From assembly GCA_911728435.2 (NCBI GenBank), contig OU452210.1, positions 2,232,001 to 2,296,000 of the forward strand: a stretch of 64,000 nt of DNA. The letters run 5' to 3'. A program made the translations under genes and the position numbers. The notes beneath the pieces were generated by a model. The model did no database searches and was not told the origin of the DNA. It saw only the letters and a program-made list of their open reading frames with translations. Positions 13,154-24,510 of this stretch are shown in pieces (the stretch's first letter is position 1; each line of letters starts with the position of its first letter). Origin of the DNA: Apoderus coryli (lineage: Eukaryota > Arthropoda > Insecta > Coleoptera > Attelabidae).

Positions 13154-16017
13154 AGCCGGGGCAAAAACACGACATTTGTCCTGCTGTTTATTAATGTTTT
13201 ATATAATTCCGGTTAAATTTTAATTCAATCACTAGATCACGTTTCACTTACATAAAAATGCACCTGCACTCGTTTATCAAATAATAATTTACAAAAACAA
13301 CGTATGTTGTATCACTTGTACTACGTACCAACCAACACGATGTGATAGAAGTTTTTGAACTAACGCGCCATGCTGTGCTAAACTTTTATATTAATGTGCG
13401 CACGCTAACTTGTGGGGGGAAAACACGCTCATCTAAAACACCCCTATTTTAGTTAGAGCTTCTTCTTTTTTTATGAAGTTAACAAGCATACATAAATTCT
13501 TCTGTTTAGTCATGACTAAATTCTAACAATCGATTCTACGATTTTTGCATAGGTAAATCGTTGAAATTAGTTTTCCAAAAATGAACTCATCCGATAATGA
13601 ATGCTTACTTATGCAATTAGAATACTTAACCATAGTTTTAGGAGTAACTAACGACCATTTTTATTTTAAATTCCATCTTTCAAGCAGTGGTGTAGCAATA
13701 TAATGTGACTGAATCAGCATTATTGTAGGACGACCACAAATGCAAATGCACATCCGATTGTTTTTATACTGAATATCCACGCAACTGGTTCATTAAAAGT
13801 TGTTTGTTTAAAAATTTGTTATTTGAAACTTAAAGAGTGACAAAAAGTTCTATTTAAACTTACTTTATAAACAATGTAACGTTTTTGGGTGACGAATTAA
13901 AATTCAACATAGAAAATACGAAGAATATTATTTTCTTTTATGACTACACACTGAAGTGGTTTTTAAGATATTTGAAGCTAAAATATTTGCGTTATTTATT
14001 AAACCCAAATTAACAATAATTAAAACTTTACTATAGTAACAGAAATATTATCCTATCAGAAAGACTTTAAACAACTATTACTTGCTTATCTCAAATGGAA
14101 TACTTCGTATTTTAGTAGACTTTTTAATGCAGATAGATTTAAGTTCCAGATTGAAATGTTTAAACATTCCCTCTTATCTTATGATGATAAATCAACTATA
14201 AAATTACTCTAATATTGAGAATTCAAACTAACAAACAAGAAAAATCAGCTTTAACGTTATTTGTCTAACTTCTTTGTCTGTCTTTGTAATCGAACACTGG
14301 CACATCTAACAACTAGGCAGAATTTCCGTTGAATAGTCTTTCTGTTTGTTGAACGAGGAATCAACTTACGCCAACCATATTTTAGAAGAACACCACGCCT
14401 TTAAAGAAGAATTTAAGATTTTAGGTACATGTCGAAAATAAAAGTAAAAAACTTGCACTCTTAGAATCTCTGGAACTTAATGAAATGAAAAATTCTAATT
14501 CGCAGTTAAAATTGATCAAAATTCAGAAGAATTAGAAGAAAGCGAACTGACGTCACTATAAAACCTAAATTTCCCACAATTACATTTAATGATTTTCAGC
14601 CATTGGAAATTGGAGATTTTGGTCTTATAAAATATTTCCCTACGCCAATGTTTACACTGTCATTTAAACTCTTTCCCGGATTCTAGAATTATAACACTAA
14701 ATACGTCGCTAATTACAATTACAAGGGCGCAATTTTGTTTAATGAATGGTGCAACTTTCCTATAAATTTCCTTTCAATAGCGTGTCGATAGTAATTTGTA
14801 ATTTCAACGAACAAATTTAAATTTTTGTTGGAAAGCTTTCTCATTAATATACTGCCGATAATAATGTTAAATAATTAAAATAGAGAAGTATAGAATTATT
14901 AAATGAATAAACTTTGTCGTTGTCGTTGGATTATGAAGTAAATTGTCATTAGATTCTTCTCAATGAGGGCTGTAATAGAATAAGATGCTACTTATTACAA
15001 TTTGATGATTAAACTAGTTATTCATTCTTACTCTACTATCAAAATAATTCACAACAAAATTTAATGTTCAGCATTATACACGCAAAAAAAATTATGTTAT
15101 GAATTCAAGTAAACACCCGCAAACATTATAGTAAAAACCTATGCTATTCATATTGTTATCATTCAAAAATTTATGACAAAAAGTGTCCCCCAAAAAAGTC
15201 CACACCCAATTGAAGAAAAATGCTTTATTTGAATCAAATCAGGTAAAAAATCTTAAATTTAAGGCTAATAATACATAGAACTTAAAAATAGGCAAAAAAA
15301 AAATTGTGCGAGACGAGATTTGCAGTGGTTCGTTGATGTTTTGCTAAAAAATTTCAGAAATCTCATAAAAAAGTTCGTCCTTTCGGTCAGGCCACTTCCA
15401 ATTGACGCCAGTATTGATGCCAGGAAACACTTTTTCTTCATAACGGACTATTACATAATTTAAAACTTGTGGTTTGATGTCAACCACGGAGCCACAGGCA
15501 TATTTTGCTTTTCATCTGAAACCACTTCCTGTTTGTGTTGTTTTCTTCTTTTGGTTAGGCTGTTGTCAAGCAGTCACAAAGGTCTGCTTCGGCGTCGTGT
15601 CACAAAGTCATCCCGCTTTTCGTTCCCATTTTATATTATCTGACGCCACAGGTTTGGCAAGTACAATATGAATTCAGTACACAAATACGTACTTAATAAT
15701 CCCTTAGCAATATGTTAAGGTCAGATCCTACCTGCTTATTGTGGTATAAATATATACGACAAAGTATCACACAAAACTAAAATTTGGTAAAAATGCCTTT
15801 TTTGAATAAACTACTCTGGAAGCACACGTGGTTTTAGCATGATAGCCTGTGCACGATTGATCACCAATCGCCAGTTGGGAACCTTGAAAATGGCTGACAA
15901 TAGAGGGATAGCGCTCGTGTGTGAAATGTGATAACTATGTTTGAATATTCGCGCCAAATAACGGGTGGGCAAATTTGAGGTTAGGAAGTAAATTGGCTAA
16001 AAAACACACTTTTTTTG
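13154..16017. other. Upstream region and intergenic DNA
   Basis: The promoter of the gene at 13153 should lie at the left end of this stretch, but I see no convincing TATA box or initiator. The rest is AT-rich with no exon. A GC-richer patch at about 15830-15990 next to the mariner relic may be part of that element. Confidence 0.4.
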
Positions 16018-16444
16018 ACAAATTCAGTTTTATTACATATGGGAATTTATAATGGAATATGATGTCGGGCAAATGTCCACCTCTAGCACGTCAATAGACG
16101 TCCGCTCTTTTCACAAAATTTTGAAGCATATTTTGCAACAAAGCTTCGCTTAACTCGTCAATGCAGCGCCGAATTTCATCTCTCAGAGTGTCAGTTGTTT
16201 GTGGTGTGTTCACGTAAATCTGGCCCTTCAAATGACCCCGGAGAAAATAATCCAGTGGCGTTAAATCACAAGAAAGAGGCGGCCAATTGACATCGCCAAA
16301 TCGAGAAATTACGAGACCGGGAAATTTCTCATGCAATAACTGAATTGTTTGGCCAGCTGTGTGGCTTGTGGCGCCGTCTTGCTGAAACCAAAGGTCACTG
16401 ATGTCAATATTAGCCAATTGTGGCCACAAAAAATCGGTTATCAT
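16018..16444 (-). pseudogene. Mariner/Tc1-superfamily transposase, C-terminal fragment
   Basis: Read on the minus strand from about 16444. The segment has WFQQDGATSHTA, which holds the second catalytic Asp of the DDE/D domain, and then LSCDLTPLDYFLRGHLKG, which holds the third acidic position. It then has an amphipathic C-terminal stretch ending VKRADVY. A TGA stop at 16091-16093 interrupts the frame, and beyond it the same frame reads RARGGHLPDIIFH, the usual end of this transposase group, so the stop is a nonsense mutation. The N-terminal half with the helix-turn-helix and first Asp is missing upstream of 16444. No intact terminal repeats were found. Inactive. Confidence 0.8.
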
Positions 16445-18169
16445 GGTTTAGTAGAGCAGAGAATTCACGGTACGCAATAGCCTACCGAGTTTATCAGATA
16501 ATCTGGCCCTGTAACTAGGTACTGCAAATATTTCGAAACTCCTCGTAAAATATGATGATGAAGACATAATAGCGCTTACGTCACAAGTTTAAAAAAACTA
16601 TACCTAAATTCTTTGTCATCACGTAGGTACCTATATATTAATTGTGATTCTCGGTATGAGATACCGAGAAGAAATTAAAAACAAATCTTTTGCGGCATCT
16701 CAAACTTTTATATATTTATGAGTCATATAACTAATTTTCTAAATGTCATCCACCTGCCATTATGTTCTAATAATATCCACTTGTCTATTTATTTAATAGA
16801 TAAAAGGTATTCGTAGAATTATTGGAATTCCGGAACCTACAACAATGTGTAACGATAATAGCAGATAGGTAAGTTCAGATATCCGCTACAAATATTACCA
16901 TTATAATTCGAAATCCATTATATTATGTCATATCACCAGTTCCCAAAACCTTGAGCGATGCGTTATTATTAATTATTTACAGAGTGACACTGTTACAAGA
17001 TGAATTATGTGAAATCAGTTTCAATGTTAATATTAATTATATTTATTCGAAATATATATGATAATTCAAAATAAGTACTATAGAAAAATGTAGAAAACAA
17101 AAACGAACAAGCAAATTTTTGCTGCGAATTCAATCTTACGTTAGGTGCATTTATCCGAGCATTTTTCGATATTGAACAAACAAGTGCGAATGGACGAATA
17201 GTTGGAATTCGTCCCAATTTTTTGAACACTTTGAAACTTTACCGTTATGATATTATCTAAGCCTAGCCATTTATTTGATATTTTCGTTTTTACGTGTAAA
17301 AATGATTAATATTGCACCGCCACTGCTCGTAGGTGTTATTTTATTTCTATTGATTTGTGGTTTTCAAGGAAACAAATAATACAACTATTTATAATAAACA
17401 AGCAGATTTATACAATAATTATTGGTTTGTGTACTTGAAAAGAATTAAAGTGATTTTACCACGAAGTTTGAAAGTATTTCACCCGGTAATCCCATAATTT
17501 TTAAAACAATTCTTTTTATTGCGTGACGGAAAACTTCATTTTAATTATTATTAATAAATTATGAATATTACAGAAAAGGTGAATTGGAATTTCCTTCATT
17601 AAATCTATTAAATTTTTGGATTATATAATTCATAAAGAATCTTTAAAATTTAATAACAATTAAAAGTGAACACATAAATATTGCCGTTCTGTTTAGCACA
17701 ATTATAATCAAAATGAAATTTTGAAGTTACCCGCATCCCATATTATAAAAAGCATATGCGTTCAAAAATATTTGAAATATTTCATTAATTATCATCCTAG
17801 GCATATAAACTATAATTTGTTTTATGCTTTCCTTTCTGCTTACGTTCCTTCCATTCATAATTTAGCCGAACACCTGAAAATAAAATGTAAAGAACCATTG
17901 ATTAATATGTTATTTAAACGAATAATTTGGAGAATTCAAATTGCTCTTTTTTTCGGTCAGTAAAAACATATTTTGTTGGTAAATCGATCTATTTCATTAT
18001 TTATTAGAAGAGGCATGTCATTACCATAAGGAAATAATATGATTTATTGAGTTCAACATCGTGGATTATCTCAACAACAATGTGGCGATCAACTCGCCTG
18101 GATTATTGGGCATAAAACACAACCACAGAGTTTTAGTACTAGTAGAATCTGGTCTCACACAAAATGTTT
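16445..18169. other. AT-rich non-coding stretch
   Basis: No exon or element is supported. The short minus-strand open frame at about 17005-17229 has no domain signal or splice support. Confidence 0.5.
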
Positions 18170-18400
18170 CAGAGGTCAGTTGCCTTACAGACCTGATTTA
18201 GCTCCATTCTTTGTGTTCCCACACTCTTGAAGTAGCCATTGATCTGCTGGAAATGTATATTTTGGAGTGACTTCATTCGGTGTTAGAAAAATGCTTCAAA
18301 AATCGATTCAAACGGATGCAGACTGAGTAATTGAGTAAAATAATTCAATTCAATAACTGTACCACAAGATTATTTTTCAAGAAAATTTCGGCTCATTATG
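18170..18400 (+). pseudogene. Possible decayed mariner-like transposase end
   Basis: The plus strand reads CFRGQLPYRPDLAPF followed, after frame changes, by a stretch containing EKCFKNRFKRMQT and a further 25 codons. Pro-Asp-Leu-Ala-Pro before a Phe-rich patch, then a C-terminal KCF..W..R pattern, is the order seen at the end of mariner transposases. Stops and indels are frequent, so the call is tentative. Confidence 0.35.
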
Positions 18401-20383
18401 GGGTTAACTTGACCTTAGTTTGTTTTATTTAAAATTTTTAACTTAGGCAAAAACTGGCTTACGGATCTTATGCTCTTTGAAAAGTTGTCATAGCAACATA
18501 TCATAGTTGTGTTAATAGGTACATTTTATGATAGCCTTATTAACACTCTATTTAATGCTAGGTTTTCTAGCTTTTTTTGTTTTACCCAAGTCATGATTTA
18601 TGCTGGTTAATTGCTCTGAGACAACCTTAATATTCTGGAATATTTTAATAGCTAAACTATAAAGATTAGTGTTTGAACAAAGTATATTTCAATGTTCGTA
18701 GCTTTCATGTATTTGAATTATAGTTTAAAGGAATTGTCTCTTTATTATCGATATTTAATTTTGTTACAAAAAAAAAAAACGAAAAACATTTTAATATACA
18801 CATACCTTTTCTAATTATTTAGTGCAATCTATCGGTTGCCTATATAGGTAAGAATGCGATTTTTGACAGTGAACTGTTTACAATTTACAAACAATCCAAA
18901 TTAAGGAATTTAATCTAAAGTTTTTATTTAACAATGATTGAAAATATTGTGCACTTAAAATATTTTACATGTTTTCTTCTTTTAATCATTTACGGACTGA
19001 ATTAATCGATCGATCATATACCTACGTCAACATAAAATATTTTTAATCACGATATCGATTGAAATTATTGCTAGTTATTTATTTAGTGGCCCACAATTAA
19101 AATCGATTTGCGGAGCTTGGTAATATATATGTCAGGAACTGTTGACCACAATATCCCCCAATTGTTGGCATATCTCTAATCATAGAAAAAGGCAGGCTGC
19201 ATACAACCCGACAAAACATTTTAATTTTATTTTTTTTAAATATGCTCATATTTGATTTCTGTCAATGTGAGGTGAAAAATAAGGTTTCAAAATTAATTTT
19301 CATAAGAAAACTATCATGATCTACAAAAATAAAACGAAAAAATAATGTTAATTTTCGTAATTTAATTTAATTTAATTTAATCTTTATTTATTTTATTATG
19401 GAATTTAAAAAATGATACCTATTCTAAAGTTTCTCTTTCACCACTGCTGATGGAACTGGATGAGTTCTAAAACATCTTTGGACAAAGGATATGCATTATT
19501 AAATTTATTTTTGTGCAGATTTGACTTTTATTTGTCACTGAAAAAAATTCACAACTCCACTTAAGAATGGACTGTTTTTTCAAATTAATTCAATATTTAT
19601 AGTACCTACCATGAGAATTTTCTTAATTTTATTTGTACTTGTAACTAATTTTTTAAATAAAATCTGAGATCAATATATCTATAAAAAAAATGCTATCAGT
19701 AAGTCAAGCTTTAATGAAGTGTGAGTCTGTTAGTTATATTCGATCCTATGCTGGATATGAAGTCCGGAACTCATACCAGTAGTTTTATGAAAATATCATT
19801 TTTAAGTACCACAAGGTTATTCGTAGTTCTGGTACAAAATGTGTCAATCATGGCCAGTTATTTCAGCCTGTTATGTAAAAGTCGCAGTTAGGTATGAAAA
19901 CTAGTAACGAGTAACTATTGATTTAGATCAAACCCCATAGAAATGAATTTTGTATTAATTTTACTGAGATTAAAACTACCCAAATACCTTCCTTGACTGA
20001 TTTTCTTTTCACGCCAGCTGAATACAGTATATCAGAAGTAACACTCGATATACACATAGTTATGATAAAAGCACGTGAACTGTAAATAATCAGTTCACGC
20101 CACATGAAATATATATACATTTTTATTGATGCTGCCAAATAATAACAATTAAAGTCTTTGCTTAAACAATACATTAAAGTAGGTAAGTAAATAATAAGAC
20201 AATAATTAAGAAACGTCTTACAAAACTTTATGAGACCTGTCATCAACATTGTATAATAGAGAAATTCGTAATCCGTGTTGATTTGTCTAAAATTATATTA
20301 TATGTTTTATTTTTATTTGTTTTAATTTTTCTTGATTTTAGGACATATAATACGAATACATTTTCTATTTTTCTTAATTTAAT
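18401..20383. other. AT-rich non-coding with a short TTTAA tandem
   Basis: No exon is supported. About five copies of the pentamer TTTAA occur at 19358-19380. Confidence 0.5.
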
Positions 20384-21357
20384 TTGACGTTCGACCATAG
20401 TTGCGCCCATTTTCAAAATTTATTTAAGGCGAGCGCTATCATCGCGCGAATAGTTATGGAGTGTCTTGAGCAGATTCTAATAAAAAACCTGCACGTGAAT
20501 TTACCATTTTTCTATAGATATGTTGATCAATGCATCAGTCATCTGCCATCTGCCATTCCAAAAATGTATTTATTTATTAATCCACGGACAAATCAATTAT
20601 AAATAAACTGGTGGATAGTTTTTATACACATTACACAAAATTAATAAATTTCGTAAACACAACAAAAACGAAACGTTGAAGCTCAGTGTATCGACCGGAC
20701 TGGTAATCGAACTGTTAATCGATCATAATTATTGGATTAAAAAAACTAGACTTCCATGCAAGCGGAAATTGATAAAATGAATAATGAATTACAAACTGAC
20801 TGGTATAAACCAATCCAACATGGTCCTGATTACCTGACAGAGCTCTACTACTTTCAGATCAAGAATATCGGCCTAACTCTATTGAAAAAGCAAAACAAGC
20901 AGTCATAAAAATGAATACACGGTAGATATAAATAAAATATTTAAGAACAGAATACATCAACCTTACCTTACGTGAATGGTTTGTCAGAAAAACTAGCAAT
21001 CTTTAAATAAAAAAATACAATTAAAAAACCATTAACAATTAAAATCAAAAACACTAAAAACCAAGAAAAGTCATGTTATTTATGAAATACCTGGTGAAAA
21101 TTGTAAAAAACATCCCAATACTTAGAAAATATGATAAAAGGTCACCAATACGTTAAAAAAATTAGACGGCTCTCAATAACCATGCAATATTGAATAAACA
21201 TTATAAATTCAACTATAAAAACGTAAAAAATTTAACTTCTGAAAAAATCTAAAAAAAAAAAGTGAATTTCTGGAAATAGTTTTTAAAAATAATAATGCGA
21301 TAAACGATAGAATAGACTTGAACAATTTAAGTAAAATATACATGTCAATTCCATGAA
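20384..21357 (+). pseudogene. Penelope-like element: RT and GIY-YIG endonuclease relic
   Basis: The plus strand carries the 3' half of a Penelope-like retroelement ORF in broken frames. First come ARIVMECLE and PFFYRYVDQC, the RT catalytic YVDD box with its second Asp changed to Gln. Next is the linker block TDWYKP...HGPDYL, then YINL..REWFVRK, and HVIYEIPGENC at the start of the GIY-YIG endonuclease region. Further on are LNNHAILNKHYKFNYKNVK and, at the C-terminus, KSEFLEIVF, INDRIDLNNLSKIY and a stop at about 21354. RT followed by GIY-YIG is specific to Penelope-like elements. Many stops and small indels show it is dead. The RT N-terminal part is missing or unrecognisable upstream of 20384. 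Confidence 0.75.
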
Positions 21358-21566
21358 TGTCTGTCGTCATTTTTTAACAATTTGATAGATATTAAACAAA
21401 AATGAGTATACTGACCAATAATAATTGTAATAAATTTTAAACATTTACATTATTCTATGTATATATATCAGCATAGTCAGAAAATGTACCCCTTTTGGTA
21501 AAAACTACTACATGTTTTGTAAAATAAGATATTACTTTATTAAAATGATTACAATGATTGATAAAA

Positions 21567-22762
21567 AATATAATATTGGGGACAAATCTTGGTTTCATTC
21601 CTTATCTATTGAGAAATTTTTTCGGTCCAAATTTAAATATTTTTTCTATATCTTGAATTTAAGTAAGCGATCTCGGTTTGTTATACCCAACTACATTTAT
21701 TTCTTTTCAGTCATTTAAAAATATTATACTGCTATTAAAAATACACAGAATAATATGGAAAAACACATACTTATCTTAAGTTATATATTATATGTTTATT
21801 TGTTAGATTTTAAAATATTCTAGGAAAATAATAATAATGTGTAAAAAAGTGACCTAGGTTAATATTAGCTCGTTGAAGGTAGGTTTGTTTAAATATACCG
21901 CAAAAATACTATAGAGTTGTACATTTTCCAGAAAATATGTATATTCTGTATAAATATAGGAAAACAACAAGTAATACAAAATTATGTAGTTTCTTTTTAT
22001 TTAGAGTTAAAATTAAACGTAAAATTTTAAAGTATCAGGTGTTCATTTTTATTAAAAAAACAAATCACCTAGTATAGTAAAATACGAGTATAAAATCAAA
22101 AACATCAGCAACTTACTAAGGTATAAAACACTCAAATCTATGTTCATTTATTTATTCTAACTTTAAAATCATAATTGAATTAATTATAAAAATTAGTGGC
22201 TCTAATATGAAAATATCTTAAACATAAAAATTACTATAATAGTATGAGTACCGATATTACTAGCATTGGACGGACCGAATTCTAGATTTATTAGTTTTCA
22301 AACCAGGCACTGCTTCATACTCATATTAATTATAACAAAATAGTATGACTTGTGTTTTTCCTATATTTATATAGAAAATACATATTTTCAGGAAAATTTA
22401 CAACTCTATAGTATTTTTGCGGTACATATAAACAAACCTACCTTCAACGAGCTAAGATTATCCTAGGTCATTTATACAAGCAAAACATTATTATTATTTT
22501 CCTAGAATATTTTGAAATCTAACAAATAAACATAGACCTACCTTAAGATAGGTATGTGTTTTTCCATAATATTCGTGTGTATTTTTAATAACATGATAAT
22601 ATTTTTAAATGACTACGAAATGAAATAAATCAAGTTGGGTATAGCAAACCGAGCTCGGTTACTTAATTTAAGATATAGTAAAAATATTTAAATTTGCACC
22701 AAATTATCAATTTCTTAATAGATACGGAATGAAACCAATATTCGTCCCCAATATTATTATTT
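21567..22762. repeat. Large imperfect inverted duplication (about 420-bp arms)
   Basis: The left arm (about 21567-21985) and right arm (about 22337-22762) are reverse complements over almost their whole length. Shared blocks include AATATTGGGGACAAAT / its complement, GGTTTCATTCC, AATATGGAAAAACACATAC, TCGTTGAAGGTAGGTTTGTTT and CGCAAAAATACTATAGAGTTG. The 350-bp spacer is unrelated AT-rich DNA. Neither arm has a useful reading frame. It starts 210 bp after the end of the Penelope-like relic, whose family often forms inverted copies, so it may be that element's terminal region. An independent foldback element is equally possible. Confidence 0.85.
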
Positions 22763-23789
22763 TCCATGTCAGAATTTTGTGAGAATTTGTTATATTATAT
22801 TTATCGCTCTATTAAAGTACATATTGTTGAAACGAAGCCATTATATATATATAGGAATATATTTTAGCATTTTCTTTAAAAATAAAATTTAATCTTTTGA
22901 AAATGTTCATATACTGTGAATAACCGTTTCATAATCCCATCCCATCCCATACATACATTCGTAGTAAAGATTTTCCCAACCAAATCCTTTTAAAGTTATT
23001 AGAATTTTAATAGCCGATGGCGATTGTTTATGGAATATTATATTGCTACAGATTTTTTCCAGTAAATTTTATAAATGCGATCAATTAGAGAATGTTAGGA
23101 ATGCGTTAATTCTTGGAAAAATGTGTAGGCACCAGAGGTTGAGTCATTTTAAATATTGCTCTATTTTAAAATTATTCAATATTTAATATCCGTCTAACAC
23201 ATAATTAAAAATATATATTATAGTATATTTTCTATTGAAAATGAATATTTATTTTTTATTAAAAACACTTGTTCATTTCATATACAACGTTGCTGCAATA
23301 TTTTGCATTTCGGTAGTTGTTTTTTCGATATTTTTCATCACTAGTGCAGTAATTCCTTGAAAATTAATCGTGGATTATTTTATGTTTTATAATATTATTT
23401 TGCGATAATAAATATTGGGACTTAATAACAAAGTTTAACAGCATTGGCATTATAGCAATTTATGGTTAGTAAATTAATTTTGAAAAACGCAACGAGAATG
23501 TTTTGAAATATATATAACATTCTTTATAGTCATTTATATAAACATTTTTTAACACGTTTTTAATAAAAAAAAACCAGATCCATCTGATGCTGGCTTCTTC
23601 GAGGAGCAAGTAAAGTTAAATCCAACGACGACAGATTTAAAAATATTGGAATTAGCTTTGATCAACACCCTTTCAGGTTGCTGAATATAAAAGATGTAAA
23701 CAAAAACTGAACAATTGAATTAATCGGTGTAAGATAAACCTCAGAATAACGTACTTATGTCAATGGTATTTCGAACATTTTGCCAATTT
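22763..23789. other. AT-rich non-coding stretch
   Basis: No exon is supported. A short CCCAT run lies at about 22936-22951. Confidence 0.5.
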
Positions 23790-24510
23790 CTAGACCTGCC
23801 GGGCTAAACTGCATCAAAGAATTACGATGTTCATACCAAAATGTTCGTGGACTTATTTATCAGGTTGACTCTTTTGTTTATCGCGAGGTTCATGTGACTT
23901 TAATGATGTGGTACTCACTGAAACGTGGATCAGCTTTTCAATAGATACCAGTAAACTTTTTAGTGATATGAATCACGTGCATCGGAAGGCTCGGGTTTTT
24001 ACTTGACGCAACGTAGTGTTGATAGGGGATTTTAGTGGCGTTTATGATCGACATTTTATTTACTTATATTGCACACGGACTGGACATATTTTGAAAGTTG
24101 TAGTGAAGTTTATGTTGCTTTATATACATTTTTTACTCGTTAATCGATCAGTATGTGCCAATTTATAGGAACCACACATGCACATTCCCTGTCTGGTTTA
24201 AATCTACCTTAATAAAATCAAACAAAAAGGAAAGCTATTTAAAAAGTACAAACATTTTGGAGCTCATCGATACTACTAAGAGTACACAAAATTCCGTAAA
24301 ACCATTGAAAGAGACATTAATAGATCATATAGGTAAGAATTATATTTCTCGTGTTCAGAGTAGTATTAGGAACGATCCGAAAGATTTTTGAGATATTTTC
24401 ACAATAAAATAGAGATACTAGAATTTCAGAGGTCATGATATATAATGATAGTTTTATAATTACCCCATTGATGTGGTAAATGCATTCTTGCCATATTTAA
24501 GACATTGTCT
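23790..24510 (+). pseudogene. Jockey/CR1-like non-LTR retrotransposon relic
   Basis: The plus strand gives, in shifting frames, the start of the endonuclease domain (LRCSYQNVRGL, then TETWISFSIDTS, then LIGDFSG). An internal deletion follows. Then comes the linker between endonuclease and RT: PVWFKSTLI, a Lys-rich stretch, KNYISRVQSSIRNDPKDF, and further on YNDSFITP and NAFLPY. This is the known order in Jockey/CR1-like ORF2. Stops, frameshifts and the missing endonuclease half show it is inactive. The open frame at 24155-24391 is the best preserved piece. A 22-bp piece of the relic (24425-24446) recurs exactly at 24887-24908. Confidence 0.7.
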
